Origin: Actinoplanes cyaneus | GTDB taxonomy: Bacteria > Actinomycetota > Actinomycetes > Mycobacteriales > Micromonosporaceae | NCBI RefSeq assembly: GCF_016862095.1 | Contig: NZ_BOMH01000014.1 | Coordinates: forward strand, 1-64,000 | Direction of reading: 5' to 3' | DNA length: 64,000 bases | Part shown: piece by piece, positions 38,590 through 47,081 of the stretch | Numbering within the stretch: position 1 is the stretch's first letter | Layout: each line of letters begins with the position of its first letter | Translations under genes and position numbers: made by a program | Notes under the pieces: model-generated | The model's database searches: none | What the model was told of the DNA's origin: nothing | Seen by the model: only the letters and a program-made list of their open reading frames with translations

Positions 38590-39783
38590 ATGTTGATCGA
38601 CAAACATCGATTCGCGGGACTCGCCGTGGCCGTTCTGGCCGCCTCGGGCATCGTCGCCCTCGGCTCCGGCTCGCCCGCTTCCGCCGCCGACTGCGGCTAT
38701 CTCTTCGACGACTTCCACTACAGCGCGTCCTCGGACGCGGCATTGACCTCGAACGGCTGGACCCCTCGCAGCTACCAGGGCGGTCCCGGCGTGGCCGGGG
38801 CGACCTGGTCGCCCGCCAACATCACGTTCCCGGCCGCGAACGGGGACAAGGTCGCGCAGCTCACCGCCTACACCGACGGCACCGCGGCCGGGACCGGGCA
38901 CGCCGAGCTCTACTCGACCCAGAAGCGATACCTGGAGGGCACCTACGCCAGCCGGATCAAGTTCACCGACGCGCCGGCGTCCGGGCCGGACGGCGACCAC
39001 ATCAACGAGACGTTCTTCACGATCAGTCCGCTCAACGGGGACCTCGACCCGACCTACAGCGAGCTGGACATCTCCGAATACCTGCCAAACGGTGGATGGG
39101 GCGAAACCGGGCCGATCAACTACCAGACGACCTGGTACACGTATCGCAACGAGCCCTGGTACGCGGACAACCTGCACTCCTCGCAACGCTCCAGCCTGGA
39201 CGGATGGCACGACCTGGTCGCGCAGGTGGCCAACGGGCACGTCGTCTACTGGATCGACGGGGTGCAGGTCGGGGACCACGGCGGCAAGTACTTCCCGCGC
39301 CAGACGATGACGATCAACTGGAACCTGTGGTTCATCGACCTGGCCGCGCACTCGGGTGGGAAGAGCACGTACGTCCAGCAGGTCGACTGGGTGCTGTTCG
39401 CCAAGAACCAGGTGCTGTCACCGGCGCAGGCGACCTCGCAGGCGGCCGGATACCGTACCGGCGGCACCGCGTTCCTGGACACCGTCGCGTCGGGTGGCAC
39501 GTGCTCGAACCCGTCCACGCCGCCGTCGTCACCGCCCACCTCCCCGCCGCCGTCCTCGCCGCCCACCTCCCAGCCGCCGGCGACCGGATGCTCGGACGCG
39601 CCGGAGTGGGCGTTCGGCACCGTGTACCTCGGTGGAGCGCTGGTCAAGCACGAGAAGAGCAGGTACGGCGACCCGGCCGGCCCCGCCTCGGGCCAAGGGA
39701 AGCACCTGTGGAAGGCCCGGTACTGGACACAGGGCTCCGAGCCCGGCTGGACCGAGCAATGGCAGGACCTCGGCCGCTGCTGA
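38590..39783 (+). CDS. Secreted GH16 endo-beta-glucanase with CBM5/12 chitin-binding domain
   Basis: 397 aa. Signal peptide to about 32 (...SPASAAD). GH16 beta-jelly-roll at ~36-275 with the catalytic ELDISE motif (Glu158, Asp160, Glu163). A Pro/Ser/Thr linker (~300-328) leads to a C-terminal CBM5/12 (ChtBD3) module: APEWAFGTVYLGGALVKHE and LWKARYWTQGSEPGW with stacked tryptophans. Predicted to cut beta-1,3(-1,4)-glucan while bound to chitin, as on fungal walls. GGGAGGAG lies upstream of the ATG. Confidence 0.9.
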   Translation: MLIDKHRFAGLAVAVLAASGIVALGSGSPASAADCGYLFDDFHYSASSDAALTSNGWTPRSYQGGPGVAGATWSPANITFPAANGDKVAQLTAYTDGTAAGTGHAELYSTQKRYLEGTYASRIKFTDAPASGPDGDHINETFFTISPLNGDLDPTYSELDISEYLPNGGWGETGPINYQTTWYTYRNEPWYADNLHSSQRSSLDGWHDLVAQVANGHVVYWIDGVQVGDHGGKYFPRQTMTINWNLWFIDLAAHSGGKSTYVQQVDWVLFAKNQVLSPAQATSQAAGYRTGGTAFLDTVASGGTCSNPSTPPSSPPTSPPPSSPPTSQPPATGCSDAPEWAFGTVYLGGALVKHEKSRYGDPAGPASGQGKHLWKARYWTQGSEPGWTEQWQDLGRC

Positions 39784-39873
39784 GCTCCGGCTCCGACCGG
39801 AACGGCGGGCAGCGCCCCGCCGTTCCGTGCACCTGCTGGGACGCGTCCGACCGGCGTCGGCTTGACTGTGGAG

Positions 39874-40395
39874 ATGACCGAGCGTGCGCCGGATGGCGGG
39901 AACGGACCACCGGTTGCGTCGCGGCGCGGCCGATGGTCCGGCAACGTGCTGGGCGTTCTGATCATCCTGGCCATCGCGTACGTTCTCCTCGCCACCGCGA
40001 TGACCGTCGCCCGCTTCACCGGCCCGGATTTCGCCGACGCCCGCCGGACGGGCAAGGCCGAGGTGCTCGGTTGTGAACGGCGTGGACCGGTCGGCCTCAA
40101 GGGTTTCGGCTTCTACGAGGCGTGCACCGTGTCGATCCCGTGGGGCAGCCGGCGGCGCGTGACGATCGACAAGCCCGGGTTCTTCACGGACGAGAAACCC
40201 GGCGACACGATCGTGATCGGGGAGAACCCGGGAAGCCGGGGGAATGTCGGCTACTCGCGCCCCGAGCTGCCCAGCCGGGGATGGGTGACCCTGATCGCGG
40301 CTGTCATCGGGTTCATCGGGGTGCTCCCGATCCTGGTGCTCCTCGCGGTGCTGCGCGACGGCCTGCGGAGTCTGTTCCGGCGCCGACGGGCGTGA
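39874..40395 (+). CDS. Two-TM membrane protein, function unknown
   Basis: 173 aa from ATG 39874 (in-frame GTG 39868 and TTG 39862 are alternatives). A basic cytoplasmic start, TM1 at about 26-46 (NVLGVLIILAIAYVLLATAMTVA), a ~90-residue exposed domain with two cysteines (LGCERRGP, YEACTVSIPWG) that could form a disulfide, TM2 at about 140-162, and an arginine-rich tail. I do not recognise the family firmly. The stop overlaps the GTG of a 70-aa gene. Confidence 0.7.
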   Translation: MTERAPDGGNGPPVASRRGRWSGNVLGVLIILAIAYVLLATAMTVARFTGPDFADARRTGKAEVLGCERRGPVGLKGFGFYEACTVSIPWGSRRRVTIDKPGFFTDEKPGDTIVIGENPGSRGNVGYSRPELPSRGWVTLIAAVIGFIGVLPILVLLAVLRDGLRSLFRRRRA

Positions 40396-40604
40396 GCCGC
40401 GTTTTGTCGGCGTCCTTCGGTTCGGTCGTGCCGCTCCGGGAGGACGAGATCCTGGCCGCCACCGGGGGTGCCAAGCTGACCCGGGAGCACATCGAGGCGA
40501 TCGATGGTCTCGCCGAGGAACGGTGGATCGGCCGGTGCGCGGTGTTGCACGACACCGCCGGTAATCCGTCCGAGATCTACTTCTGGGGCTTTTCGGGGGA
40601 CTGA
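40392..40604 (+). CDS. Small hypothetical protein (70 aa)
   Basis: GTG start overlapping the previous stop (GTGA, 40392-40395), so probably translated by coupling. Compact, no signal or membrane segment: MSRVLSASFGSVVPLREDEI at the start and EIYFWGFSGD at the end. Acidic helices in the middle (KLTREHIEAIDGLAEERW). No function assigned. It ends 16 bp before the nrd regulatory region. Confidence 0.6.
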   Translation: MSRVLSASFGSVVPLREDEILAATGGAKLTREHIEAIDGLAEERWIGRCAVLHDTAGNPSEIYFWGFSGD

Positions 40605-40631
40605 CGCGAAATTACATGATCACCCTGTGCG

Positions 40632-40679
40632 ACACACCATGTGGCGCTGCGAGTCATGGGTGAGGCCCATATATAGTGT
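40632..40679 (+). promoter_or_regulatory. Pair of NrdR-box-like sites and -10 element upstream of nrdAB
   Basis: GGCCCATATATAGTGT (40664-40679) matches the right half of the NrdR box ACACTATATATAGTGT perfectly. A weaker site ACACACCATGTGGCGC lies exactly 32 bp upstream (40632-40647); NrdR box pairs are known to be spaced 31-32 bp. The downstream box contains TATAGT (40672-40677), a good -10, so bound NrdR would block transcription. The nrdR gene is not in the window. Confidence 0.65.
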
Positions 40680-40689
40680 CGATCGCAGC

Positions 40690-40876
40690 TGGTTCGGTGC
40701 GCTCCGGAAGGGGCGTGCCGAGGTAAGAGGGAATCCGGTGTGATGCCGGAACTGCCCCGCAGCGGTGAGTGGGAACGACCGCCGTCACACGGCACTGGGC
40801 CGCGAGGCCTGGGAAGCGACGGTCAGTAGGAGACCTTGCACAAGGTCACGCCCGCGAGTCCGAAGACCTGCCAGCG
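40690..40876 (+). promoter_or_regulatory. Cobalamin (B12) riboswitch upstream of nrdAB
   Basis: Conserved blocks in order: GGTTCGGTGCG start, GAGGTAAGAGGGAATCCGGT, GCCGGAACTGCCCCGC, AGCGGTGAGTGGGAACGAC, GGCACTGGGCC, GGGAAGCGACGG, and the 3' GCGAGTCCGAAGACCTGCC of the B12 box. A hairpin CGCCGCAC / GTGCGGCG (40877-40900) follows directly and could be its terminator. In Streptomyces the same class of switch represses nrdAB when B12 allows the class II enzyme to work. Confidence 0.95.
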
Positions 40877-41025
40877 CGCCGCACGCAACCGTGTGCGGCG
40901 GTCGAAGGCCGCGTGGGACGGCCGACGCCGAGGGATCAGCCGTGCGCGTGTGCGTGCCCGGCTGGGTCGATGGTGTCTTCCTGCGCGTGGTCAGCGGCCG
41001 TGTTGACTCGCGAGGGAAGAGGGCC

Positions 41026-43485
41026 ATGACGCTCACGCCGGAGAAGAGCCTGGAGACGGCCGCTGTGCCGGAGCAGCGCCGCCACGTCATGCAGGTGCGC
41101 AAGCGCAACGGCGAGCTGGAGCCCGTCGACGTCAACAAGATCGTCGCCGCTGTCGAGCGGCGGATCGCCGGCCTGGACGAGGTCGACCCGCTGCGGGTGG
41201 CGACCAAGACCATCAGCGGGCTGTACGACGGCGCCACCACCGAGGAACTGGACAAGCTCTCGATCCAGACGGCCGCCGAGCTGATCGGCGAGGAGCCGCA
41301 GTACTCGCGGCTGGCCGCCCGCCTGCTGATCGACCTGGTCGAGCAGGAGGTCGCCGAGCAGGGCGTCAGCTCGTTCAGCGAGTCCATCACGCTGGGCCAC
41401 ACCGAGGGCCTGATCGGCGACAGCACGCTCGCGTTCGTCACGGAGAACCGGGACGCGCTGGACGCGGCGATCGACCGCGACGCCGACCTGCGTTTCGAGT
41501 ACTTCGGGCTGCGCACCGTCGCCGACCGGTACCTGCTGCGCCACCCGACCCGGCGGGTCCCGATCGAGACCCCGCAGTACTGGCTGCTCCGCGTCGCCTG
41601 TGGTCTGTCGCAGACCGTGCAGGAGGCGATCGGCTTCTACCGCCTCATGGCGAGCCTGGCCTATCTGCCCAGCTCACCGACCCTGTTCAACTCCGGCACG
41701 AAGCACACCCAGATGTCGAGCTGCTTCCTCGTCGACTCGCCGAAGGACGAGCTGGACTCGATCTACGAGCGTTACCACCAGGTCGCCAAGCTGTCGAAGT
41801 TCTCCGGCGGCATCGGCATCGCCTGGTCCCGGGTGCGGGGCCGCGGCGCGCTGATCCGGGGCACGAACGGCAAGTCGAACGGCATCGTCCCGTTCCTGAA
41901 GACCCTGGACGCCGGCGTGGCAGCGGTCAACCAGGGCGGCCGGCGCAAGGGCGCGGCCTGCGTCTACCTGGAGCCGTGGCACCCGGACATCGAGGAGTTC
42001 CTCGAGCTGCGCGACAACACCGGCGAGGAGTCGCGCCGCACCCACAACCTGAACCTGGCCAACTGGATCCCGGACGAGTTCATGCGCCGCGTCGAGGCCG
42101 ACGAGGACTGGTCGCTGGTCGACCCGTCCGACGCGCCCGAGCTGCCCGACCTCTTCGGTGACGCGTGGACCGAGGCGTACCGCAACGCGGAGAAGAAGGC
42201 GGTCAAGACCGTCAAGGCCCGCGACCTGTACGGCCGGATGATGCGCACCCTGGCGCAGACCGGCAACGGCTGGATGACGTTCAAGGACCGCTCGAACGCG
42301 CTGTCGAACCAGACCGGCGCGCCCGGCAACACGATCCACCTGTCGAACCTGTGCACCGAGATCCTCGAGGTCAACAGCGACGACGAGACCGCGGTCTGCA
42401 ACCTGGGATCGATCAACCTGGGCGCGCACACGACGGCCGGCGGGGTGGACTGGGAGCGGCTGCGTTCCACCGTCCGGACCGCTGTCGTCTTCCTGGACCG
42501 GGTCATCGACATCAACTACTACCCGTCGCAGCAGGCGGCCGCGTCCAACCCGCGGTGGCGCCCGGTCGGGCTGGGGCTGATGGGCCTTCAGGACGCGTTC
42601 TTCACGCTGGGCCTGCCGTTCGACTCGGCGGAGGCGAAGGAGCTGTCGACCCGGGTGCAGGAGGAGATCTTCCTGACCGCGCTCGAGGCGTCCGCCGGTC
42701 TCGCCGAGCAGTTCGGGCCTCATCCGGCGTACGCCGAGACGCGTGCCGCCAAGGGGCAGCTGCACCCGGACCTGTGGGGCGCCTCGGTGTCCCAGACGGG
42801 CCGCTGGGACGCGCTGCGCGCCACGATCGCCGAGCATGGCCTGCGTAACTCGCTGCTGATCGCGATCGCGCCGACCGCGACCATCGCGTCGATCGCCGGC
42901 TGCTACGAGTGCATCGAGCCGCAGGTGTCGAACCTGTTCAAGCGCGAGACGATGTCCGGCGAGTTCCTGCAGATCAACACGTACCTCGTCCGGGAGCTGA
43001 AGTCCCGCGGCCTGTGGACCGCCCCGGTCCGGGAGGCGATCAAGCGCGCCGAGGGCTCGGTGCAGGGCATCGCCGAGCTTCCTTCGGACATCAAGGAGCT
43101 TTTCCGTACGGCGTGGGAGCTTCCCCAGCGCGCCCTGATCGACCTGGCCGCGGCCCGTGCGCCGTTCATCGACCAGTCGCAGTCGCTGAACCTGTTCCTG
43201 GCCGCGCCGACGATCGGCAAGCTGTCGTCGATGTACCTCTACGCCTGGAAGTCCGGGCTGAAGACCTCGTACTACCTGCGCTCGCGCCCCGCGACGCGCA
43301 TCCAGCAGGCCACCACCGCGATCGCCCCGGCGGCGACCGTCGTGCCGGCCCGGAGCACCACAGTGGTCGCCGACCCGTCCGGCCCCGGCCAGGTCGCCAC
43401 CCTCAGCCTGAACCTGCTCGGCGACACCGGTGGTGCGCTCGCCGCGGCCCTTGAGAACCCCGACATCTGTGAGGCATGCCAGTAA
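41026..43485 (+). CDS. nrdA: Class Ia ribonucleotide reductase, large subunit
   Basis: Reduces ribonucleoside diphosphates to deoxy forms, using a radical from NrdB. 819 aa from ATG 41026 (GAAGAGGG upstream), which starts just before an intact ATP-cone (HVMQVRKRNGELEPVDVNKIVAAVERR). Catalytic barrel: SSCFLVDS (active-site Cys), SGGIGIAWSRVR, NLCTEIL with the radical-site cysteine region, and PTATIASIAGCYECIEP. Radical-transfer tyrosines in SSMYLYAWKSGLKTSYYLRSR; C-terminal shuttle pair CEACQ. The frame is open further upstream through the riboswitch, which is not coding. Confidence 0.97.
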   Translation: MTLTPEKSLETAAVPEQRRHVMQVRKRNGELEPVDVNKIVAAVERRIAGLDEVDPLRVATKTISGLYDGATTEELDKLSIQTAAELIGEEPQYSRLAARLLIDLVEQEVAEQGVSSFSESITLGHTEGLIGDSTLAFVTENRDALDAAIDRDADLRFEYFGLRTVADRYLLRHPTRRVPIETPQYWLLRVACGLSQTVQEAIGFYRLMASLAYLPSSPTLFNSGTKHTQMSSCFLVDSPKDELDSIYERYHQVAKLSKFSGGIGIAWSRVRGRGALIRGTNGKSNGIVPFLKTLDAGVAAVNQGGRRKGAACVYLEPWHPDIEEFLELRDNTGEESRRTHNLNLANWIPDEFMRRVEADEDWSLVDPSDAPELPDLFGDAWTEAYRNAEKKAVKTVKARDLYGRMMRTLAQTGNGWMTFKDRSNALSNQTGAPGNTIHLSNLCTEILEVNSDDETAVCNLGSINLGAHTTAGGVDWERLRSTVRTAVVFLDRVIDINYYPSQQAAASNPRWRPVGLGLMGLQDAFFTLGLPFDSAEAKELSTRVQEEIFLTALEASAGLAEQFGPHPAYAETRAAKGQLHPDLWGASVSQTGRWDALRATIAEHGLRNSLLIAIAPTATIASIAGCYECIEPQVSNLFKRETMSGEFLQINTYLVRELKSRGLWTAPVREAIKRAEGSVQGIAELPSDIKELFRTAWELPQRALIDLAAARAPFIDQSQSLNLFLAAPTIGKLSSMYLYAWKSGLKTSYYLRSRPATRIQQATTAIAPAATVVPARSTTVVADPSGPGQVATLSLNLLGDTGGALAAALENPDICEACQ

Positions 43486-44480
43486 TGCTGCTCGACCCTG
43501 GAATGGACCTGACCCTGCGGCCGATGAAGTACCCGCACTTCTTCGACCGCTACAAGGACGCCATCAAGAACACCTGGACGGTCGAGGAGGTCGATCTGCA
43601 CTCCGACCTCGCCGACCTGGCCAAGCTGACGCCTGCCGAGCAGCACCTGGTGTCCCGGCTGGTCGCGTTCTTCGCCACCGGTGACACGATCGTGGCGAAC
43701 AACCTGGTGCTCAACCTCTACCAGCACGTGAACAGCCCCGAGGGCCGGCTCTACCTGTCGCGGCAGCTGTTCGAGGAGGCCGTGCACGTCCAGTTCTATC
43801 TGAACCTGCTGGACACGTACGTGCCGGACGAGACCGAGCGGTTCGAGGCGTTCGCGGCGATCGAGAACATCCCGTCGATCGCGCGCAAGGCCGAGTTCTG
43901 CTTCAAGTGGATCGACTCGGTGTTCGACCTGCGCAAGCTGGAGACGAAAGCCGACCGCCGGGCCTTCCTGCTCAACGTCATCTGCTTCGCGGCGTGCATC
44001 GAGGGACTGTTCTTCTACGGCGCTTTCGCGTACGTGTACTTCCTGCGCTCCCGCGGTGTCCTCCAGGGCCTGGCGTCCGGGACGAACTGGGTGTTCCGCG
44101 ACGAGTCGATGCACATGGCGTTCGCGTTCGACGTGGTCGACACCGTGCGTCAGGAGGAGCCGGACCTGTTCGACGCCGAGATGGAGCAGCAGGTCCGCGA
44201 CATGCTCGCCGAGGCCGTCGAGTGCGAGGTCCAGTTCGCCGAGGACCTGCTCGCCCAGGGCGTCTCCGGGATGTCCCTCGGTGACATGCGCGAATACCTG
44301 CAGCACGTCGCAGACCGGCGGCTGCAGGTGCTCGGCATCGCCCCGATGTACGGCAGCAAGAACCCGTTCGCGTTCATGGAGCTGCAGGACGTGCAGGAGC
44401 TGTCGAACTTCTTCGAGCGTCGCGTCTCCGCCTACCAGGTCGGCGTCACCGGCTCGGTCTCCTTCGACGACGACTTCTGA
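43485..44480 (+). CDS. nrdB: Class Ia ribonucleotide reductase, small (radical) subunit
   Basis: 331 aa from the ATG at 43485, which shares its A with the nrdA stop (TAATG); an ATG at 43476 is too close to the GAGG to be used well. Ferritin-like metal site: Asp in FFATGDTIVANN, Glu and His in EEAVHVQFY with the radical tyrosine four residues after the histidine, Glu in IEGLFFYGAF, and Glu/His in RDESMHMAF. So it has a tyrosyl radical site, not a Phe/Mn-only variant. C-terminal tail SVSFDDDF contacts NrdA. No nrdS-like gene follows. Confidence 0.97.
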   Translation: MLLDPGMDLTLRPMKYPHFFDRYKDAIKNTWTVEEVDLHSDLADLAKLTPAEQHLVSRLVAFFATGDTIVANNLVLNLYQHVNSPEGRLYLSRQLFEEAVHVQFYLNLLDTYVPDETERFEAFAAIENIPSIARKAEFCFKWIDSVFDLRKLETKADRRAFLLNVICFAACIEGLFFYGAFAYVYFLRSRGVLQGLASGTNWVFRDESMHMAFAFDVVDTVRQEEPDLFDAEMEQQVRDMLAEAVECEVQFAEDLLAQGVSGMSLGDMREYLQHVADRRLQVLGIAPMYGSKNPFAFMELQDVQELSNFFERRVSAYQVGVTGSVSFDDDF

Positions 44481-44541
44481 CCGTCCGCCGCAACCCCGCG
44501 ACGTCCGCCCGGGGTTGCGGCGGCGGCCGCGACCCGGGGTT

Positions 44542-44606
44542 CCGGCTGGTTCTCATGGGCGTTATGAGGCACGAATAACGCCCATGAGAACCAGCCGGGA
44601 GGGTGA
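44542..44606. repeat. CGGCTGG...CCAGCCG palindromic repeat, copy 5 (perfect 24-bp arms)
   Basis: Arms at 44542-44565 and 44575-44598 are perfectly complementary over 24 bp around a 9-nt loop. The outer CCGGCTGG / CCAGCCGG and the following GAGGGT match the other copies; the core (TTCTCATGGGCGTTAT) is unlike them. Located after nrdB, before the convergent gene at 44902. Confidence 0.9.
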
Positions 44607-44906
44607 GCGCGCCACCTGCGGAACCACCAGCCTCGTCGCGGGCTTCACCCGTGGGGCTGTGCGACCGGCTCGCGTTGCCGGGGGCACAGCCCCACGCGTG
44701 GAGCCGTGCCGCCGGCTCGCGGCGTCGACGGGTTTGGTGCTCTGACCGTGCCCACCCGCGGAGGCCGCCCTTGCGGGCTGAGCGTTCTGGGCGCGCCAGC
44801 GCCCTGCTCGGCCCGGAAGGGTCCCCGCGGGAGCGACGGTCTGTACCCCGGCGGAGATCGGCAATGAAGGTCTAGAAGTTGATGTTGATCTAGAAGTTGA
44901 TCTAGA
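44607..44906. other. Non-coding 300-bp stretch with a hairpin and TCTAGA tandem repeat
   Basis: No credible gene. A 12-bp perfect inverted repeat GTGGGGCTGTGC / GCACAGCCCCAC lies at 44651-44662 and 44684-44695. At 44871-44906, right at the end of the convergent gene, TCTAGA occurs three times (44871, 44889, 44901) separated by AGTTGATGTTGA and AGTTGA. That short AT-rich tandem repeat is out of keeping with the local GC content. Confidence 0.6.
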
Positions 44907-45678
44907 CCCGGCGGCGCCGGCGGGTGAGCGAGAAGCCGAACAGGCCGGTCAGTGCGGCGAGGATGCCGCCGCCCACGGTCCAGAACCAGCGGCCGGAGAA
45001 GTCCGGCAGCCAGTCCGCGCTGAAGCTGCTCTTCTCGGGCTCGGCGGACGGTGACACCGACGACGCCGGGGTGGTCAGCACCGTCCCGGGCTGGTTGTTC
45101 GGGACCAGCGGCTTGGCGAGTTCACCCTGGTCGGCGTCGAGGTCACCCTTCGGGGTGGCGAGGGAGAGGCTGACCTTGAGCGGCAGGCCGAGGTCTCCCT
45201 CCGGCACCTTCGTGCTGGACAGCCGCACGTAGTACGTGCCGGGCAGCGGGTCGCCGTCCTGCGGCTCGGCCCAGGAGCGCACCTGGCGCAGCCGGCATCC
45301 GAGCGTGACCTGCGCGGCGTCCTTCGCGGCGACGGGGCTCTGCTCGCCGGCCACGCATGCCTGCCGCCGCCGCAGCCCGTCGAAGACCTCGACGATCCAC
45401 GACTCGTCGCCGGAGCGGCCCTTGTCCGGCAGGGCGACCGTGGCGGTGAGGTCCGGGCGCTGACCGGCCTCGGCGGTGAACTGCCAGTACAGGTAGTCGC
45501 CGGTGACCGCGCCGACCTGGACCGCCTGGTTCGCGGTGATCGGCACCGCGGTCAGGAACGAGGTGCCGGCGGTGTTGACCGCGGGCGCCGGGGACGGGTC
45601 GTCCGCGAGCGCCGGAGCCGGGACGGCAGCGACGCCGAAGACCACGGCGCCGGCGAGAGCGAGCTGCTTGATGCGCAT
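44902..45678 (-). CDS. Secreted, C-terminally anchored partner of a VWA protein
   Basis: 258 aa. Signal peptide at 1-25 (...VPAPALAD). A beta-rich extracellular domain with two cysteines that may pair (RRQACVAGE, LGCRLRQVR) and a GTYYVRLSST strand typical of PPC-like domains. A Ser/Pro-rich spacer is followed by a C-terminal TM (WFWTVGGGILAALTGLFGFSL) and a basic RRRRRV stop. Its ATG overlaps the upstream VWA stop (TGATG), and the two proteins share overall topology and an ECD of similar type. Function unknown; likely a surface complex with the VWA protein. The 3' end runs into a TCTAGA repeat. Confidence 0.78.
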   Translation of the reverse strand: MRIKQLALAGAVVFGVAAVPAPALADDPSPAPAVNTAGTSFLTAVPITANQAVQVGAVTGDYLYWQFTAEAGQRPDLTATVALPDKGRSGDESWIVEVFDGLRRRQACVAGEQSPVAAKDAAQVTLGCRLRQVRSWAEPQDGDPLPGTYYVRLSSTKVPEGDLGLPLKVSLSLATPKGDLDADQGELAKPLVPNNQPGTVLTTPASSVSPSAEPEKSSFSADWLPDFSGRWFWTVGGGILAALTGLFGFSLTRRRRRV

Positions 45679-46970
45679 CAGTTCTCCCTCCAGGTGGCCA
45701 CCCAGTAACGGGTGATCCAGCCGGCGAGCACGCCGGCGAGCAGTCCGGCGATCGCCAGGACCAGCAGGAACAGGAAGCCGCGGCCGAGGCCGGGCGCGTC
45801 CGGGGTGTGCGAGGCGTCGACCAGGTCAATGCTCAGCTCGACGGGCATGCCGGTGTCGGTGACCACCTTGGACGCGAACGAGTTGCTGACGATCAGGCAC
45901 ACCTCGGTCGTTCGGGTCGCGTCGTCGTCGGTGTCCGCGTCGGCCGCCTCCGCCGAGGCCTTGGCGTCGGCCTTCTGCTCGTCCGCCGACCAGCGCAGAC
46001 CCGCCGACAACACGTCGGTCCGGCCGCTGCCGGCGTCGAGGCCGCGGACCAGTTCACGGCCGTCAGTGGTGGAGGCTTTCAGCAGTACGCCGTAGTCGGG
46101 CTGGACCGCCCGGTCGAGCGCGACGCTCACCGAGGCACGCAGCTCCTGGTCGGGCTGCACGGCGACCCGGTAGAAGCGGTGCTCGCTGATCTTCTCCCGG
46201 TCGGTGTAGACGCCGGGCGCGAGCAGCGGCGCGTTCGCGCAGCTCCCGGTGCCGGTGACGGTGGCCGGCTGCACGGGCGGCGGGGTCGCGGCCCGGTCGA
46301 CGAGCTGCTGGACCCGGTCGGTCAGCTCCTCCTCGCTGTTGGCCGCGGCGAACGTGCCGCCGGTCGCGGTGGAGATGCAGACCAGCTGCTTGCGGGTCTT
46401 CTCGTCCGGGGTGAGGCCGAGGGTGTCGACGACGAGGTGGGTGCCCTGCGCCGCCAGGTCGCGGGCGACCTCGCACGGGTCCGGCGGGGTGCAGGTGTCC
46501 TCGCCGTCGGTGATCAGCACGATCCGCCGGGTGGCGCCGGTGTCGCCCAGATCGGCGGCGGCCTGCTTCAGCGCCAGGCCGATCGGGGTGTAGCCGGTCG
46601 GTTTGAGCGTGGCGATCGCGTTCTTGGCCTGAACCTGGTTGACCGGGCCGATCGGGATGATCTGCTGGGTGTCCTGGCAGGCGATCTTCTTGTCCTTGCC
46701 GCCGTAGGTGGCGCCGAGAACGCGGATGCCGAGCTGGGTGGTCGCCGGCAGAGCGTCGACGACCTTGCCGAACGCCCGTTTGGCCACCGCTATCCGGGTC
46801 TCGCCGTCGATGTCGGCGGCCGCCATCGAGCCGCTGACGTCGAGGACCAGCTCGACTCGGGGTGGTTCGGAGGCTCCGGGCTCACGGGCGTTCGCCGGGG
46901 CGGCGCCGAGGAGGGTGGCAGCGCCGATCAATCCAGTCGCTACCACTATGGACAGACGTTTGTGGATCAC
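45678..46970 (-). CDS. Secreted VWA-domain surface protein
   Basis: 430 aa. Signal peptide to about 28. A von Willebrand factor A domain at ~38-225 has an intact MIDAS: DVSGSM (44-49), the downstream threonine in GYTPIGLAL, and the aspartate in LITDGEDTC. A second region (~245-390) resembles the partner's ectodomain. A C-terminal TM (FLFLLVLAIAGLLAGVLAGWI) and short basic tail anchor it. It probably binds a protein ligand through a metal-dependent site on the cell surface. Two-gene operon with the downstream partner. Confidence 0.85.
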   Translation of the reverse strand: MIHKRLSIVVATGLIGAATLLGAAPANAREPGASEPPRVELVLDVSGSMAAADIDGETRIAVAKRAFGKVVDALPATTQLGIRVLGATYGGKDKKIACQDTQQIIPIGPVNQVQAKNAIATLKPTGYTPIGLALKQAAADLGDTGATRRIVLITDGEDTCTPPDPCEVARDLAAQGTHLVVDTLGLTPDEKTRKQLVCISTATGGTFAAANSEEELTDRVQQLVDRAATPPPVQPATVTGTGSCANAPLLAPGVYTDREKISEHRFYRVAVQPDQELRASVSVALDRAVQPDYGVLLKASTTDGRELVRGLDAGSGRTDVLSAGLRWSADEQKADAKASAEAADADTDDDATRTTEVCLIVSNSFASKVVTDTGMPVELSIDLVDASHTPDAPGLGRGFLFLLVLAIAGLLAGVLAGWITRYWVATWREN

Positions 46971-47022
46971 GCGCCAAGATCATAAACATAGGCATACGCC
47001 ATGATCCGGGGCGGGGTTGCCT

Positions 47023-47057
47023 GCGCGGCCGGCGTTCCCGGGCGGGACCGGCCGCGC
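47023..47057 (-). terminator. deoC terminator
   Basis: Perfect 10-bp stem GCGCGGCCGG / CCGGCCGCGC around a 15-nt loop, 25 bp beyond the deoC stop. Confidence 0.7.
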
Positions 47058-47081
47058 GTCTGCGGGCGGGGCGGGGGTGGG

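Noticed and set aside
40765..41025. N-terminal extension of nrdA through the leader
   Set aside because: The open frame continues upstream but overlaps the cobalamin riboswitch; the ATP-cone starts about 20 residues after the ATG at 41026, which has a good ribosome binding site.
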